Of a stretch of DNA of 64,000 bases, positions 31,791 to 44,000 are shown piece by piece. The notes beneath the pieces were generated by a model. The model ran no database searches, had not been told where the DNA came from, and saw only the letters and a program-made list of their open reading frames with translations. Made by a program: the position numbers and the translations under genes. The stretch comes from Clusia tigrina (taxonomy: Eukaryota > Arthropoda > Insecta > Diptera > Clusiidae): assembly GCA_920105625.2 (NCBI GenBank), contig CAKKTE020000278.1, forward strand, positions 372,001-436,000. The letters run 5' to 3'. Position 1 is the first letter of the stretch; the number at the start of each line of letters is the position of its first letter.

Positions 31791-32059
31791 ATGGCAGAAA
31801 CGTCAATAGTGTAAGTAATTTTAAGATATTTAAATTTTATTGTTATATTACATTTAACATTTACAGAAACAACCAGAAACATGAAAGAACTCTTCCTGAG
31901 TTCTTGGCATTTGCACAGCATGTCCGTTCACTCGCAGTAGCAAGTCAACAATTTCTCGAATTGCTCGAGACTTTGAAGGCTGGCTCATCTGTTTGCAATG
32001 ACCTCAAGCACCTCCTTTTTCCACCAAATTTTCTTTATTTAATTTTCTTTCTAATATAG
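31791..32059 (+). CDS. Candidate 70-codon two-exon gene of unknown function
   Basis: Exon 1 (31791-31810) begins ATGGCAGAAACG. A 56-bp intron with donor GTAAGT and acceptor TTTACAG follows. Exon 2 (31867-32059) restores the frame and ends TAG. The predicted protein begins MAETSIV and contains HERTLPEFLAFAQHVRSLAV and ASQQFLELLETLKAGSS, likely helical, with a hydrophobic tail (FLYLIFFLI). An AATAAA lies 38 nt after the stop (32097-32102). I do not recognise the family. Intron size and sites suit a fly gene. It could also be one ORF of a small unrecognised transposon. Unspliced, the frame ends at once, so the call depends on the intron. Confidence 0.45.
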
Positions 32060-32096
32060 CACAAAACATACCAAAATCCGCAATCATTCACTTCTA

Positions 32097-32102
32097 AATA
32101 AA
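32097..32102 (+). terminator. AATAAA polyadenylation signal
   Basis: Lies 38 nt after the TAG of the candidate small gene. A near-duplicate (CTAAATAAAAT context) follows at about 32135. Confidence 0.4.
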
Positions 32103-32256
32103 ATCATATTTTTATTATTTATTTGTTCATTTCTAAATAAAATAATTAATTTTTTTTTAAATTTGTTGTCCCTTTTGGCGCCAGTAGGTTTGTCAGCTCC
32201 TTTTGAAGTGTTGTAAAAAATTTTTGACAAAGAACTTTTTTAGAATTTTCTGTCAT

Positions 32257-32276
32257 ATGACAGAAATGTTATTTTA
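32257..32276. repeat. Palindrome TTTCTGTCATATGACAGAAA
   Basis: A 20-bp palindrome in AT-rich DNA between the small ORF and the next LINE. It shares the CTGT..ACAG pattern with the 31576-31766 repeats. Confidence 0.8.
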
Positions 32277-32482
32277 TCAGATAAATAGAATTAGGGTGAT
32301 ACTCGGATACATACCACTGGATGTGTAGTAATCAAACATTCGCAGGTTAAATTAAAATAATTAAATTTTTATTTAATTATTGCAATTTACACACTTAATA
32401 TTAGGCTTATTATTATTATTATTATTAGCAGGCTAAAAGAACACCGCGACCTAAAAGATCTATTGTGCAGCCTCGTACCCAA

Positions 32483-35400
32483 CTAAAACAGTCCTAGACT
32501 GTTTATAAATCTCGTAACTGCTGTGGGCTTCATTTTAACTAGGTGATTTGGAGATATCAACCCACTGCCTAGGTAATTATGCCTGCGTCTTGCCACCGCT
32601 GGGCAAGTGCATAGAATGTGTTCTGCCGTTTCCTGCTCCTCTTGACAGAGTCGACAGGAATCGTCTTCTACCACGCCTATTTTTTTCAGATGGTAATTTA
32701 GTCTACAGTGTCCTGTTAAAAGTTCTGTGTAGAGTTTGATGTCATTTCTGCTGAGGTTTAAAGAAGGATCTACCCTGATGTGTTCAGGATCAATGAGTAG
32801 TCTCGACTGCCGCATGCCTTTTTGGGCTCTCCAGTAGTTTAGCAGACCTCGTTTTTCCTGTTCGCACAACAAGTTATTTGTGAAGCTACTGTTTACCCCA
32901 CAGAAGGGTTCTGGGCCTATAAAGGCAGTGTCTGCACCCTTTTTTGCTAAAGAATTTGCCATTTCGTTGCCCTCATGTCCCTCGTGTCCCGGAGTTTCTC
33001 GCTGCTAGGGTATTGAGAAGTTTACAGCATTCCCAGACCAGCTTTGATTGGAATGAGAAGTTAATTAATGATTTTAGAGCTGCCTGGCTGAGAGTATGCA
33101 TATTTTGGAGTTGCGTGTACCCCTGCGTAGACATTCTCTAGCACATAACTCTAAAGCGCGGACCTCCGCCTGAAAAATGGAAGCTGTTTTTCCCACTTCA
33201 ATTGCTTTTTGGAAATTTGGCCCTACAATTCCAGCTCCTGCACTGCCATCTTCCATTTTGGACCCATCTGTATACCACAACTGTGAGTCCTGTTTCATTA
33301 TTATTTCCTTGTTTCTCCAAGCTGAAAGGTCACTGATGGCCACTTTGAATTGCTTTGAGAAGTCTAATTTTCTGTCCATTTTGTCGAAGACCATGAGGCA
33401 CGGAGAATTCCAGACAGTGTCCAGAATCTTTGCGTGCCCCGAAAGGTTGCCTTCTTTAAGATGGGATAAGGTAGCCTTAGGGCCGCGCTGGCCGCCATCT
33501 TTTTAACTACAAGGTGTAGAGGAGTCAGTGCAGTGATCACTCCCAAAGCTAGTGTGCGGCACGTTCTCATTGCTCCCGTCATACTCAAACAGGCTATACG
33601 GTGAATCTTGTTAAGAGTCATCTGAGCTCTTGTTTTGTTTACTTTTGGCCACCATACCAACGACGCGTAAGTAATCATTGGTACTATTATTGTTTTATAT
33701 GACCACGCCATCGTTTTTGGCTGTAGTCCTTATGTTTTACCGTACAACCTCTGGCAAGCATAGGTTGCTCTGAAGACTTTACTAGTTATGTATGATAAGT
33801 GGTTTTTCCAAGTTAGAGTTTTGTCCAGGATTACTCCCAGATATTTCATTTCATTGGACATTGTTAAGTTTGTGGTCCCTAAACTTAAGGTCCCCAGATT
33901 CAGTTTCCTTCTTTTGGTGAAGGGTACCACGTTTGTTTTATTCGGATTTATCGATAGTCCTTTCTCCTGACACCAGTTTTGAGTGATGCGATCTGTTGTA
34001 GTTGCATACGATCTGTTATGGTAGAGTCAAACTTGCCTCTGACCATAATTACCAAATCATCCGCAAAGCCCTGAACTTCGTATCCGAGGTCATTGAGAGT
34101 TTGTAAGAGCTCGTCGATAACCAATAACCATAGGAGTGGCGATAGGACGCCCCCCTGGGGACATCCTTTGGTTGACCTGACAATTTGCTTTGCTGTCCCT
34201 GTTTCAAAGATTGTCGTTCTGTTTTTCAGCATATTGAGAACCCATGTTATGATCAGTCTTTGTATACCTTTCCTGTTCATCCCCTCCTCAATTGATCTGA
34301 AAGTAGCATTGTCAAAAGCCCCCGTAATGTCAACCGATGTACAGATAGCTATTTCTTTACCCTCAAACGCCTTTTCAATTTTGCTCGTTAAGCTATATAT
34401 GGCTGTCTCAGTCGATTTGCCTGATTGGTAAGCGTATTGTTAAATATGAAGAGGAGAATCTTTAAGATAAGTTTCCCTGATATATTGGTCCAGAATTTTT
34501 TCCATAACTTTTAGCAGGAATGACGTTAGGCTAATGGGCCGATAGGCTTTTGGCGTGTGGTCTGCCTTTTTGCCTGCTTTCTGTATGAAAGCCACCCTAG
34601 CCTTCGTCCAAGGTTTAGGCACTATGCCTATTTCCAGGCTTATCCTGAAAATGTTTGTTAGCACAGGTGCTAATACATCAACACCTTGCCAAAGTAGGCA
34701 AGGTTGTATATTATCGACACCTGGCGATTTGAATGGTCTAAAAGTGGAGATAGCCCATTTGGTTCTATTGACGGTGAAGATTCTGCGAGCCAGTGAGAGT
34801 TCCCTCCGTGTAGGCATCAAGAAACGAGTATTCTCGATGATTTAACTATCCTCTCCGCTAGTGGCACAGCCTGGAAAGTGAGTGTCCAACAAAAGCTGTC
34901 CCGTGTCTTCCAGGCTCTCCGTTTCTGTCAGGCTTCTTGAGTGTAGAAAGGCCGTTTGAGTGATCTTTATGGAGTGATTTCTGGAGTCGGGTAGCTGCTG
35001 GGAGGGTTTCAATCCCCTCACAGTACTTTTTTCATGAGTCTCTCTTAGATCTTCTCAACTCATTATTATAGGCCTTTAAGGCACTTCTATAAGATGCCCA
35101 GTCACCATTAGACTTGGCTCTATTAAAGAGTTGACGGGCTTTTTTGCGCAAAACATTTAGCTCCCCGCTCCACCAGGGTACGTTCCTAGAACGTTTCTTT
35201 ACAACTAAATTGCAACTACTTTCAAAAGCCTCGATTATTATATTATTTAATTTGTTAACTTCAAGATCTAGTTCCTGAGAGTTACTTATTTTTTCACTAA
35301 GGCACGCAATATTTTGCTCTAAGTAAAAGTTATATATCGACCAGTTGGTCTTCCTAACATTTCTCATTTTGAAGGTGCCTCCAATCTAGTTAGGGTGAGA

Positions 35401-35960
35401 TCTAACACCTCCCCCCTTATCGCATTCATAAAGGTAGGCTCGTCACCCCTATTCACCACCACCAGATGATTGTTTGTCGTAATAAAATCAAGAAGTGACT
35501 CACCTCGCCCGTTCGTGTCCGTGCTTCCCCATACCGTGTGGTGCGTGTTTGCGTCGCAGCACACCACCCACTTTAGACTGCGAGTGCGACAGTACTCCGT
35601 AAGCTGCTGGAGCACAGGCGATACTGCGTCTTCTGTGTCGCCAGATAAGTACATGGAGGCCAGGACTACCGTTCTCCTCCCTTTGGCACTAGGCACTTCT
35701 GCCTGTACTGCCACCAGATCGCGTTGTAGAAGCTCTGAAATTGGGATGAATTTAATATTTTTGTTGATCATGATCGCTGCCCTCGGTCGGTCAACATTAT
35801 TATCATAGATCAACTTACATGTTTTTGTCTGCAGACCATTTATGCGCCCATTTGTGGCCCATGGTTCTTGAATGGCTACGAAGTCCAGACACTGGTGTTC
35901 CACCAAGCCACTGTGAAGCTGCTTCCAAGAGTTTTGCGTTCGTGATGGGGCCTGGGACAT
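32483..35960 (-). CDS. LINE ORF2: endonuclease, RT, RNase H (broken)
   Basis: Endonuclease (35960-35364): FVAIQEPW, WVVCCDANTHHTVWGS, ending EVLDLTLTR. Linker (35367-35032): VPWWSGELNVLRKKARQLF. RT: FKSPGVDNIQPCLLW and FIQKAGKKADHTPKAYRPIS (34820-34440), an in-frame stop at 34440, then CPQGGVLSPLLW and the catalytic FADDL (34280-33948), and MKYLGVILDKTLTWKNHL (33930-33730). RNase H (33394-33074): LWYTDGSKMEDGSAGAGI and FQAEVRALELCA. The end (32962-32483) carries ELLTGHCRLNYHLKKIG and the CRLCQEEQETAEHILCTC cluster. Roughly six interruptions make it inactive. Confidence 0.85.
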
Positions 35961-35961
35961 T

Positions 35962-36790
35962 ATTTCCCAGACCGATCTTTGCGGATCTTACCACCCTTTG
36001 TGCTCCGCAAAGTTTTCGCAGCCTCCGGGTCTTTTCTCTCCCATTTCCTGAGCCTACCAGAGAGAGGAGATGGTTTTGGACGTTGGACACGTGTGTTGCC
36101 TCTCTCCGCTCTCGGTGCTGGCTTTGTGAAAATGGGCCCCGTTTTCGGCTTCTGGCTACTCTGCTTTGCCCGCGCTGCAACAGATGTTGTTGGTTGCTCT
36201 TCAACACCAACAGCAGGTTTTGCCCTGTTCCCCTTCAGTCGAGGTCGGAGCTGGGCACTGCCAAAGCCATAGTAGACCTTTTTACCCAGTGTGTCAACCC
36301 TTTCAGAAGAGATGGGGTCCAGAGCAGTAGCCAACGAAGATCTTGGCCTTTGGCACTTTTGCCTGGTCCACCACTTTCAACTCAGCCCCCTCCCATGGCT
36401 TCATGGCTGGTATCCTTTCTTCAGCCCAGGCTACGGTTTCGTCGTCCAGACAGTTGATCGTCAACCATCCAGGCTTGAAACTACAGCCTGCAAAGTGTGG
36501 CTTCACTGGGCCCCCACGAGTCTCGAACATCTTGTCAAGAATACACCGTTGTACCTTCCCAATTTCTTCAGTGGACTATATGTCCTCCGGGAAATTGCTA
36601 GGTATAACCCCTATCTTTTTGGAGCAGACTGTCTCCGCTAGAGTAGGCTTTGAGCAGGGGACCCCCAAGGAGGCGCCCTGCACGCCATGTCTTTCAGAGA
36701 CACTCGCCACCTTCTTACTGGGACCAGGTTCGCCCCCAAGTAAAGTCTCCACCTCCTTCATCTCACCACACACCGGAGGGTCCGCTGGGG
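35962..36790 (-). pseudogene. LINE ORF1 (gag-like), broken
   Basis: Minus-strand blocks: MCGEMKEVETLLGGEPGPSK near the start, a stop near 36576, then PHFAGCSFKPGWLTINCLDD and AWAEERIPAMKPWEGAELKV (a fold that often follows RRM-like ORF1 regions). After a frameshift near 36310 there is a basic Arg/Lys/Pro-rich tail ending near 35962, where ORF2 begins. Function inferred: RNA binding in the element particle. Confidence 0.6.
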
Positions 36791-36800
36791 CTTAAAGTTT

Positions 36801-38450
36801 CCTTTATTACAATTTGCAGTTTAATTAATAATTCATTAATCACTTTACTTCTCAATCATAATTACAAATGTGACTGTTTCGGTTAAAATGCACGATGTAC
36901 ACACTGTTACGATTAAAATTCCACTGCGTCCCTACTTTAATTGTGTGGTGGCTAATATACCTGTGTTATGGTTGAAGTAGAAAATTCTAGAATGTTTCTG
37001 GAACATTTTCGAATATTATCTACGAAAGAGGGTTCTTGAGTAAGTTTGTTTTCGGATAGATTGTGTCTTCACTTTTTCGTAGTGAACTACATTTATTCTT
37101 AAGCTTTAAACGGGATCCTAAATGTATGGAATCATTTATGCTTCAATATGTATATCCATATACTCGTATACAGTTTTGTCAAGAAAATGTTTTGCCAAGG
37201 TACAAAATTCGGCAATTTTATTTTCCCCCTACATAATATAGTATTAGTTTATTGTTTTGAATCATTTTTTTAATTCATTTCATTTAGTCAATATACGATA
37301 TTTACTAATGAACAGTAACCAAAAAGAGAAATATTAAAATTAAGATATATTAAACATAATAAAAACAATGAAAAGTCAAAAAATTTGCTGTAAAGAAAGT
37401 GTTTTTACAATTTTTTTTTAAAACCAATTTTGCCGCGCAAAATGCATTTACCGTTATCAGAATTATGCTTTGTACCAGGGATGCCCAAAAGTTTACTTTA
37501 TATTACACCAACACCTTTAAAGTTTATTATTAAAAAGGAAAAAAATATTTGAATGCGTACACTGGGAAAAAAGCTAATTATTAATTAATTAATTTTCTGA
37601 AAAGTTATGTGTAATGAAGAAAACAGCTTAATAAAACAAATTTCCTTTAAATCCTCCAATTTATTTTAACGTCAGTTGTAGACAATTTTAATAAGTCCTC
37701 CAAATGTTCGTTGCTGATTCTACTTCTGTGCCTTTTTTTTTTGTTAAAAAACCAATCCTTTTCCCACTTCTCTTTTGAAGATATGTTATTAACTTTGCTA
37801 AATTAGAATAGTTTCAATTTGAAACCTTAAACAAACACCGATTTTTCTAAGTTCTTCTGAATCCAAAGCTGCAAACGTTTTTTTTAAACGATATCAGGCG
37901 TTAGACAACAATAAAATTACGATCAATTTCACTGTCGTCAATGTGTACCAACAAGCCATTCGCAAGAAGAACCATAAGAAGCTAAAAAGACAAAATTGTT
38001 TGTGTATTTCCAATTGCTTAGTGCAGACTGCTGTGGTTGTGTATAAGAACATTTACCAAAACAAATGTGCACCAAAAGTATAGGCCAAGAATGATAAAAT
38101 AGAAGATTGCGCCAATGCTGCTACGAAAATTTCCTCTCTCTGCGCATCTCGTCACTAGGCACATATAAAATGAGAGAACAGCCTAAATGCATACATTTTT
38201 GTGTGAGAAATGTGAAAATTTGTGTGTAATATTAAATATTTTAATATTTATCGCATTTTATGATAATATTTATATAAATAAATTTGAAATAATATATTTC
38301 AATTGATTTGGCATTCAAATTTTTGTTATATTCAAAAATTTGTTGGTTAAATTTGTGCCGTGAACGTTGTTATTTACTGTTTTCGTGCGATAATGGGAAT
38401 ATCAAATGAAAAAATTATGGGAAATGAAATTCTAATATGTGTATATTTAT

Positions 38451-38453
<3 letters not shown>
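36801..38453. other. AT-rich stretch without recognised genes
   Basis: Contains the second copies of two dispersed repeats (36985-37150 and about 38049-38082). No coding frame with a recognisable motif was seen. Confidence 0.5.
36985..37150. repeat. Dispersed repeat, copy 2
   Basis: TTTCTGGAACATTTTCGAAT, then GAAAGAGGGTTCTTGAGTAAG-like and TTGTGTCTTCAC segments align with 21315-21470 in the same orientation. Confidence 0.65.

Positions 38454-38515
<62 letters not shown>
38454..38515. repeat. (TA)n microsatellite
   Basis: About 31 TA units. It creates spurious Tyr/Ile frames on both strands. Confidence 0.97.
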
Positions 38516-38518
<3 letters not shown>

Positions 38519-39445
38519 AATGATATTAATATATTTATATATATTAAATCAGTACACAAATTCACTTTTTCTTTCTTGGTACATGAAAATTCGCTTAATC
38601 CGCTGCTTAAGTGATTTTTTTTGGAACGAGTTTTTCAATAATTTGTACTCGCTTACTTGCAAGTGCATTTGTTAACTTATACGAGTATATTATTCAAAAT
38701 AATTAAAAAGCTTTTAATATACAAATTATTGCCTTTGTGTATGTGTTTTTCATATCACAAAATATTTAAAAGTGCTACCTGACGTCACAGCCAATCAGCT
38801 GTGCTGAGTTTTTGTCGAGAGAGGAATAGCGGACCTGCGCAAGTATAGGCAAAGAGACCATTTTTTTGGTCACACGAATTGTGTATGGGAATTTATTGTG
38901 TTTGTTGTAAAAATATTCCATATCTTTGTAGTGAAAATATACTACTAAATTTAATAGTAAAAAATCAAGTGGTTAATTTCCTAGTTCAAAACTTATCTAT
39001 AAGTTAATCAGTTATTGACTTCTGCGGCACTTCATTGCCGTGTATACTAAATTTACCTTTCTTGTAAATTTAATAAAAAAGCAAGTAAAAACAAATATTG
39101 GAATTTGAAGAAAAACAGTTCTTTTTACAATTTCCACCACTTTTTGTAATTCCTCATTTTAGAGATAAATCTTCAAGTTAACGCGTGTTTTAAAATATCG
39201 GCAGTGTTCGCAAAGAAAAGTGGAAATGCGGCACCATGAATTAACAAGCTGAATTAGTAAACTCTCCATTTATGAACAAAAATATTTTACAATTCGAGTA
39301 AACATTATTATATTATGTACATCCATTTATATGAATTTTACATACATATATGAGTTTTACTAGTATTTTAACTAGTTGGTTTCACTGCTGGAATGTTGTC
39401 TAAAATACCAAATATTCGGAGAAAAAAAATCAGAAGAAATCAGGA
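38516..39445. other. Non-coding stretch with a promoter-like motif cluster
   Basis: No gene recognised. It includes a compact CRE, CCAAT and E-box group at 38780-38801 and otherwise AT-rich DNA up to the BEL element. Confidence 0.4.
38780..38801. promoter_or_regulatory. TGACGTCA + CCAAT + CAGCTG cluster
   Basis: A perfect 8-bp CRE palindrome (38780-38787), CCAAT (38791-38795) and an E-box (38796-38801) lie within 22 bp. The motifs are real in sequence; binding is untested and no transcript start is identified nearby. Confidence 0.3.
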
Positions 39446-39774
39446 TGTAGAATTTCCATGGTGAACTTCATCAATCCTTCCCACTGTGCGCGGAGCCTGA
39501 TAAAAGAGCCGCTAACTGTCATGCCATACTCTCGTACTAGTTTTGGCGCCTACATGCCAGTTTCAGTTTAAGTTGAGAAGTGAACAGAGGTGGATCGAAA
39601 TTTTCTTATACAGTATATTGTAACTTTTTCATAGAATTCTGCTTTCATAACTATCTACAATAATTGAAATTACTGATATATATATATTAAGAAAATATAA
39701 TAAGTTTGTTTTTAACACAAATAAAAAATAACATACATATAGAACCCCAAGACAATAGTTATTTATACTACACA
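39446..39774 (+). repeat. 5' LTR of the BEL/Pao element
   Basis: Starts TGTAGAATTTCCATGG and ends TACTACACA. It contains a short run of about six TA units at 39676-39688 that is greatly expanded in the 3' LTR. Confidence 0.9.
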
Positions 39775-40286
39775 TTTTATGGTGGCCCATGGGGAATAAT
39801 AATATTTCCCACTAAATTAAAACAACAAAGTGACTCAATATTAAAATCAATGTAATACAATTCTAGAGTATGCACATAGCATTATTATATTAGTGACATT
39901 AACAAAAAAAAGTTATAATTGCGCAACGTTTGACCGCCATAAAGGGCGCTGCAGCCTTAAACATAATTGGACATTGTTCAATTAACGTATTGTCGGAGCT
40001 ACCTGTACTTCTTAGCATACAAACGCATAGGTGCAGCTGACGTTTCGCAGTGTAACGAGTCTTCGGTCGCGGCTCTAAAATTACACATTTTCTTCGTTTA
40101 CTCTTCTACCTTAGCGAGACGCTATACTGCAACCAGCACTTCATTTTGGAGGCAATAAACTAGAGCCGTTAGAGACAACAGCACGAGTGAAAGCCTAGAT
40201 CGACGAAACAAAGGAAAGTGTGTGCATTGATTTGAGCTACTCGTATAAACATTTGCATTTTTGAGTGACCTAATTGTAAATTGACA

Positions 40287-41640
40287 ATGGCGGAGGCAAC
40301 AGCAGACGTTCAGGCTCTAATTAAGCTGCAACTGTACCGTTTATCCACTCTGTAAAAACTCCACAATAATTTTAATAAAGACCCAATCGCACGCGAAACT
40401 AGCCATACTTTCAGCAAAGGCTCAAACGCATCGAGGTGCTTAATATCGACTTCTTTACTGCTCATAAAACTTTAATATGTTCCAACATCAAAGCAGATGA
40501 GGCTTACTTAAAAGATGACATCGATTCTAAATTCGAAGAACTACATTTAGACCTTTGTTGCTTGCTCAGTCAACGGCATGAAGAAATGTTTCCTGAAGAG
40601 GCGAGTGCTGAAAAATCAAATGGCGGGCCTACAACATCCGATACACGAAATCGTTGCTCCTCAGTTATTCAGTTTCTCCAATTGCCTGTGCCGTCGTTCT
40701 CGGGAAGGTTTACTGAGTGGCCTAGTTTCCACGATTCATTTAACAGGCTTATACACGCTTAACTCAATCCAAAACTTTCACTACTTAAAGCAGGCACTTC
40801 CTTCTGACCGTGATGTTGATATTCATCAAATGCTCTCGACTGACGGAAATTATCTAACAGCGTGGGAGCTGCTTCTCAAACGATATAATAATCCACGTAT
40901 TTTGTGTTCACACCACATGAACCGCTATATATTTACCCTGTTCTCATCAAAGAAAAATTAAACGACATTAAATCGGTGCTGAATGTGGCGAATGTTTGTA
41001 TCCACGAATTCAAACGTTTTAAGCTTCCAATTGAAAATTGTGACCATTGGATTGCGTATTACTTAGCACCAAGTTACCCACGAAGACTCACTCAAGCGTC
41101 AAGACTGGGAGCGTCATTTAGTTGTTAAGACTGACATTCCTACTTTTGCAGATCTACAAGATTTCCTAACAGCTCGCCTTTTTACCATCGATGCAATCGA
41201 GAATCGAAACGTTGCTTTTAATGCAATTGCACAAATTGGGCAAACCTGCCAACAATCTACATACACATCCTCCGAAATCTTCGCCACGCACGACACACCA
41301 TGTCAAAACTTTCCATGCTGCTACTAACGTCGCCGCAGCCCATCAAGATGGCTGCACTCTATGTGGCCAAGCACACATCATACGCCGATGCCCAATTTTC
41401 CTTGCAAAATATTGATATCAGCGAAAGACCATAGTTGACAAGGCAAGGTTGTGCCTCAATTGTTTGAGCAAGTCTCACGCACTCGCAAAGTGCACAAGCA
41501 GCAAAAACTGCCTTCAATGCGGACAACGCCATCATACGTTGTTGCATTTCCCTATCAACACAACGACCCTATCAACACAAGGCCAGCTGTACCGCCATAA
41601 ACTCAACGCGTTTCATCATACGTCGCTAACACTCCGGCTC
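40287..41640 (+). pseudogene. BEL/Pao gag, frameshifted
   Basis: Begins MAEATADVQALIKLQL. It continues with LPVPSFSGRFTEWPSFHDSF, the conserved Pao gag block (DUF1759-like), then YLKQALPSD and AWELLLKRYNNPR after a shift near 40760. Nucleocapsid knuckles follow: CTLCGQAHIIRRCP, CLNCLSKSHALAKC and CLQCGQRHHTLLH. Stops occur near 40353 and 41413, and at least three frameshifts are present. Gag builds the particle and its knuckles bind element RNA. Confidence 0.8.
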
Positions 41641-41675
41641 CGTCCGATGCAAACCCAGTTCAACTCAACACGAAT

Positions 41676-42245
41676 GTGGCAGTTGCAACTCCATCGCAAA
41701 AAATTCTAGCTACAGCTCTAGTATCGTTATACAATGATGCTACCAACAAATCTTCACGCGTTTACGATCTAATCGACCAAGGGTCAGAAGGCACACTCAT
41801 TTCCGAAGCTGCTGTCCGACGACTTGGACTTCAACGCTCTCTGACTTCAGCAGATATCTGCGGTGTGGGTCCAAGCTCTCTCAGCCAATCAAGGTCAACG
41901 GTTAGTTGGAGACTTCTTTCCTGCCATGATGTAAATTTCGCGGCCCACATTGAAACGGCGTATGTGCTGAAACAACTCAGCGTTCAGCTGCCGACTCAAC
42001 CAATCATGCCACAGAGTTTGGCGCACTTCCATGATCTCACGCTAGCAGATCCAATGCATTATCAGCCAAAAAGGATCGATCTCATCATCGGTGTTGATAT
42101 GATAGCGCAAATACTATTGCCAGAAATTCGAATTGGTAATGCAAACCACCCTATTGCACAAAACACCCACTTAAACTGGATATTGTCTGGTCGAGTAAAA
42201 GCCGCAGCACCCCCCACGGTAAAGTTGTGGTTGCCATCATGCTAA
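41676..42245 (+). pseudogene. BEL/Pao aspartic protease and linker
   Basis: An open frame of 189 codons reads ATALVSLYNDATNKSSRVYD then LIDQGSEGTLIS, where retropepsins have D-S/T-G; here the order Asp-Gln-Gly-Ser keeps the Asp but changes the next residue. IDLIIGVDMIAQILL and HLNWILSGRV are typical of the Pao protease region. Protease would process the polyprotein. Confidence 0.75.
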
Positions 42246-42264
42246 TATTGAGCTAGAAAACCTC

Positions 42265-43330
42265 GTGAAGAAATTCTATGAATGCGAGCAGGTACCTATC
42301 GAAACACCAATGTCGGTGCAAGACCAATGGTGTGAGGAGTTCTTCCAAAGCACTCACATTCGGCAGGATAACGGTAAATATTTAGTACGATTACCCCTAA
42401 AAAATTTGTGCGATCCTAACCAGACGGGAGGAAAATCCAAACAAATCGCTCTAAATAGGTTTCATCAGCTCGAACGGCGTTTGCAGCGAGATGGCGAATT
42501 ACGGGACCGATACACATAGAATACTACTTCCGCCTTCAACAAGCCCACCGTTAGTTCTTGTGTCTTACTCCATCACGCTGTCGTAAAAGAACAGTCTTAC
42601 GACCAAAGTGCGGAGAGTATATGATGCTTCCGCCAAAACCTCAAACGGTCGATCGCTGAATGACATGCTGTGCACAGGTCAACCAGTACAAAATGACCTC
42701 CCCGCTGTCATTCTAAATTGAAGGATGCATAAATTCGTTTTCCTCGCTGACATACAAAAAATATACCGCTGCATCGACATGCACAGAGATGATGCACAAT
42801 ATCAAAGGATACTGTGGCGCAATGACGAAGGGCAGATCGAGTGTACTGCCTTACAACGGTGACGTTTGGAGCAGCATCCGCGCCGTACACCGCCATGCGT
42901 GTACTTCACCAACTCGCACACGACGAGAAAGGTCGTTTCCCGCTAGCTGAAAGGGTTTTCCTGCATGAGATTTATGTAGATGATGTCCGCAGTGGCAGTG
43001 ATTGAATCACTAGCACAATTTTAATACGCGACCAATTAGTTTCCGCCTTGAGGTCAGTTGGGATGGAACTCCGAAAATGGTCTAGTAATGATCCAGAGCT
43101 GCTCGAATCCATTCCAGTAGAGCATCATGCATGCGGACCACTCTCAAAACGCTCGACTTACTGTGGCAACCCAGCCGCGACTCCTTTACATTTTCCATTA
43201 ATTTTGCTCTATCAGCTGTGGCAACCAAGAGGTCCGTCTTATCCACAATCGCGCGGGTATTCGATCCACTCGGATTTTTGGCTCCTGTCATAGTAGCAGC
43301 AAAAATTATATTGAAGTAAATTTGGACCAT
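42265..43330 (+). pseudogene. BEL/Pao reverse transcriptase, partly deleted
   Basis: 42265-42519 carries the pre-RT linker (KKFYECEQVPIE..QDNGKYLVRLPLK, NRFHQLERRLQRD). The fingers are reduced and shifted (LPPKPQTVDR near 42630). The palm keeps EIYVDDVRSGSD near 42970, the catalytic YVDD, followed by a stop. The thumb continues as LRSVGMELRKWSSNDPELLE. The stretch between linker and palm is shorter than usual. Confidence 0.75.
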
Positions 43331-44000
43331 AAAGGTCAAACGACACGACGACCAAGAAACTCCTTTAGATTGGGATGAAGAGTTACCGAACTCGCTTGGC
43401 ATTCCCTGGCAACAATTTGTAGCAGAGTTGCCACAAGTGAAAACCATCTGCATTCCACGATGGCTTCACTATTCTCCGCACCACATTCGTTCAATGAAAG
43501 TACACGCCTTTTGCGATGGCTCTTCGTCGGCATACGCAGCTGCAGTGTATCTTCGCCTTCAATATCGGTATGGGGAAATTCACACTTATCTTCTCACAGC
43601 AAAGAGTAAGATAACACCAGCGTGCGCTATAACGATACCCAGGGTGGAACTCTGCGGTGCTGTACTGGCCACGACGCTTACCAATTGGTGGCGAAGAAAC
43701 CTCAATAGATTCGATGAAAACGCTCCATTTTATTTTTGGACTGACGCCATGATAGTGCTGTATTGGATTCATGGATATCTCAACCGATGGAAACTATATG
43801 TTGCAAATCGCGTAAATAAAATTCTGTCGTCCAGTGCTCCATACCAATCGAATCATGTGAGTACCACCGAAACTCCTGCTGATTGTGCTACGCGAGGATT
43901 GGCACCAACACAACTTCGAACCTTCGAGTTGTGGTGGAATGGCCATGCATGGTTGCGACAACCTAAGTCAACATGGTCATGCTGTGCTATTTACAAAGTA
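43330..44000 (+). pseudogene. BEL/Pao RNase H region
   Basis: The frame 43428-44195 reads VHAFCDGSSSAYAAAVYLRL (first Asp), IPRVELCGAVLATTL (Glu), FYFWTDAMIVLYWIHGYLNR (third Asp; the usual Ser is Ala) and STTETPADCATRGL (last Asp). The catalytic acidic residues are kept. RNase H removes the RNA template during reverse transcription. Confidence 0.82.

Larger units (their letters stand above)
32411..36800 (-). mobile_element. Second LOA-like LINE, nearly full length
   Basis: A minus-strand element with ORF1 (about 36790-35962), ORF2 (35960-32483) and a 3' tail of seven TAA-type units near 32411-32430. Its domain order and end motifs parallel the LINE at 9940-15070, but the protein sequences are clearly different, so they are separate families. 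ORF2 has only a few stops and shifts. Confidence 0.85.

Noticed and set aside
31540..32250. Possible terminal inverted repeats (AAATTCTAAAA..) around the small spliced gene
   Set aside because: Similarity of the two ends is too weak and gapped by eye, and no target duplication was found.
35470..36886. Long plus-strand frames opposite the second LINE (for example 35819-36457)
   Set aside because: They are antisense to endonuclease and ORF1 of the LINE, which have recognisable conserved motifs.
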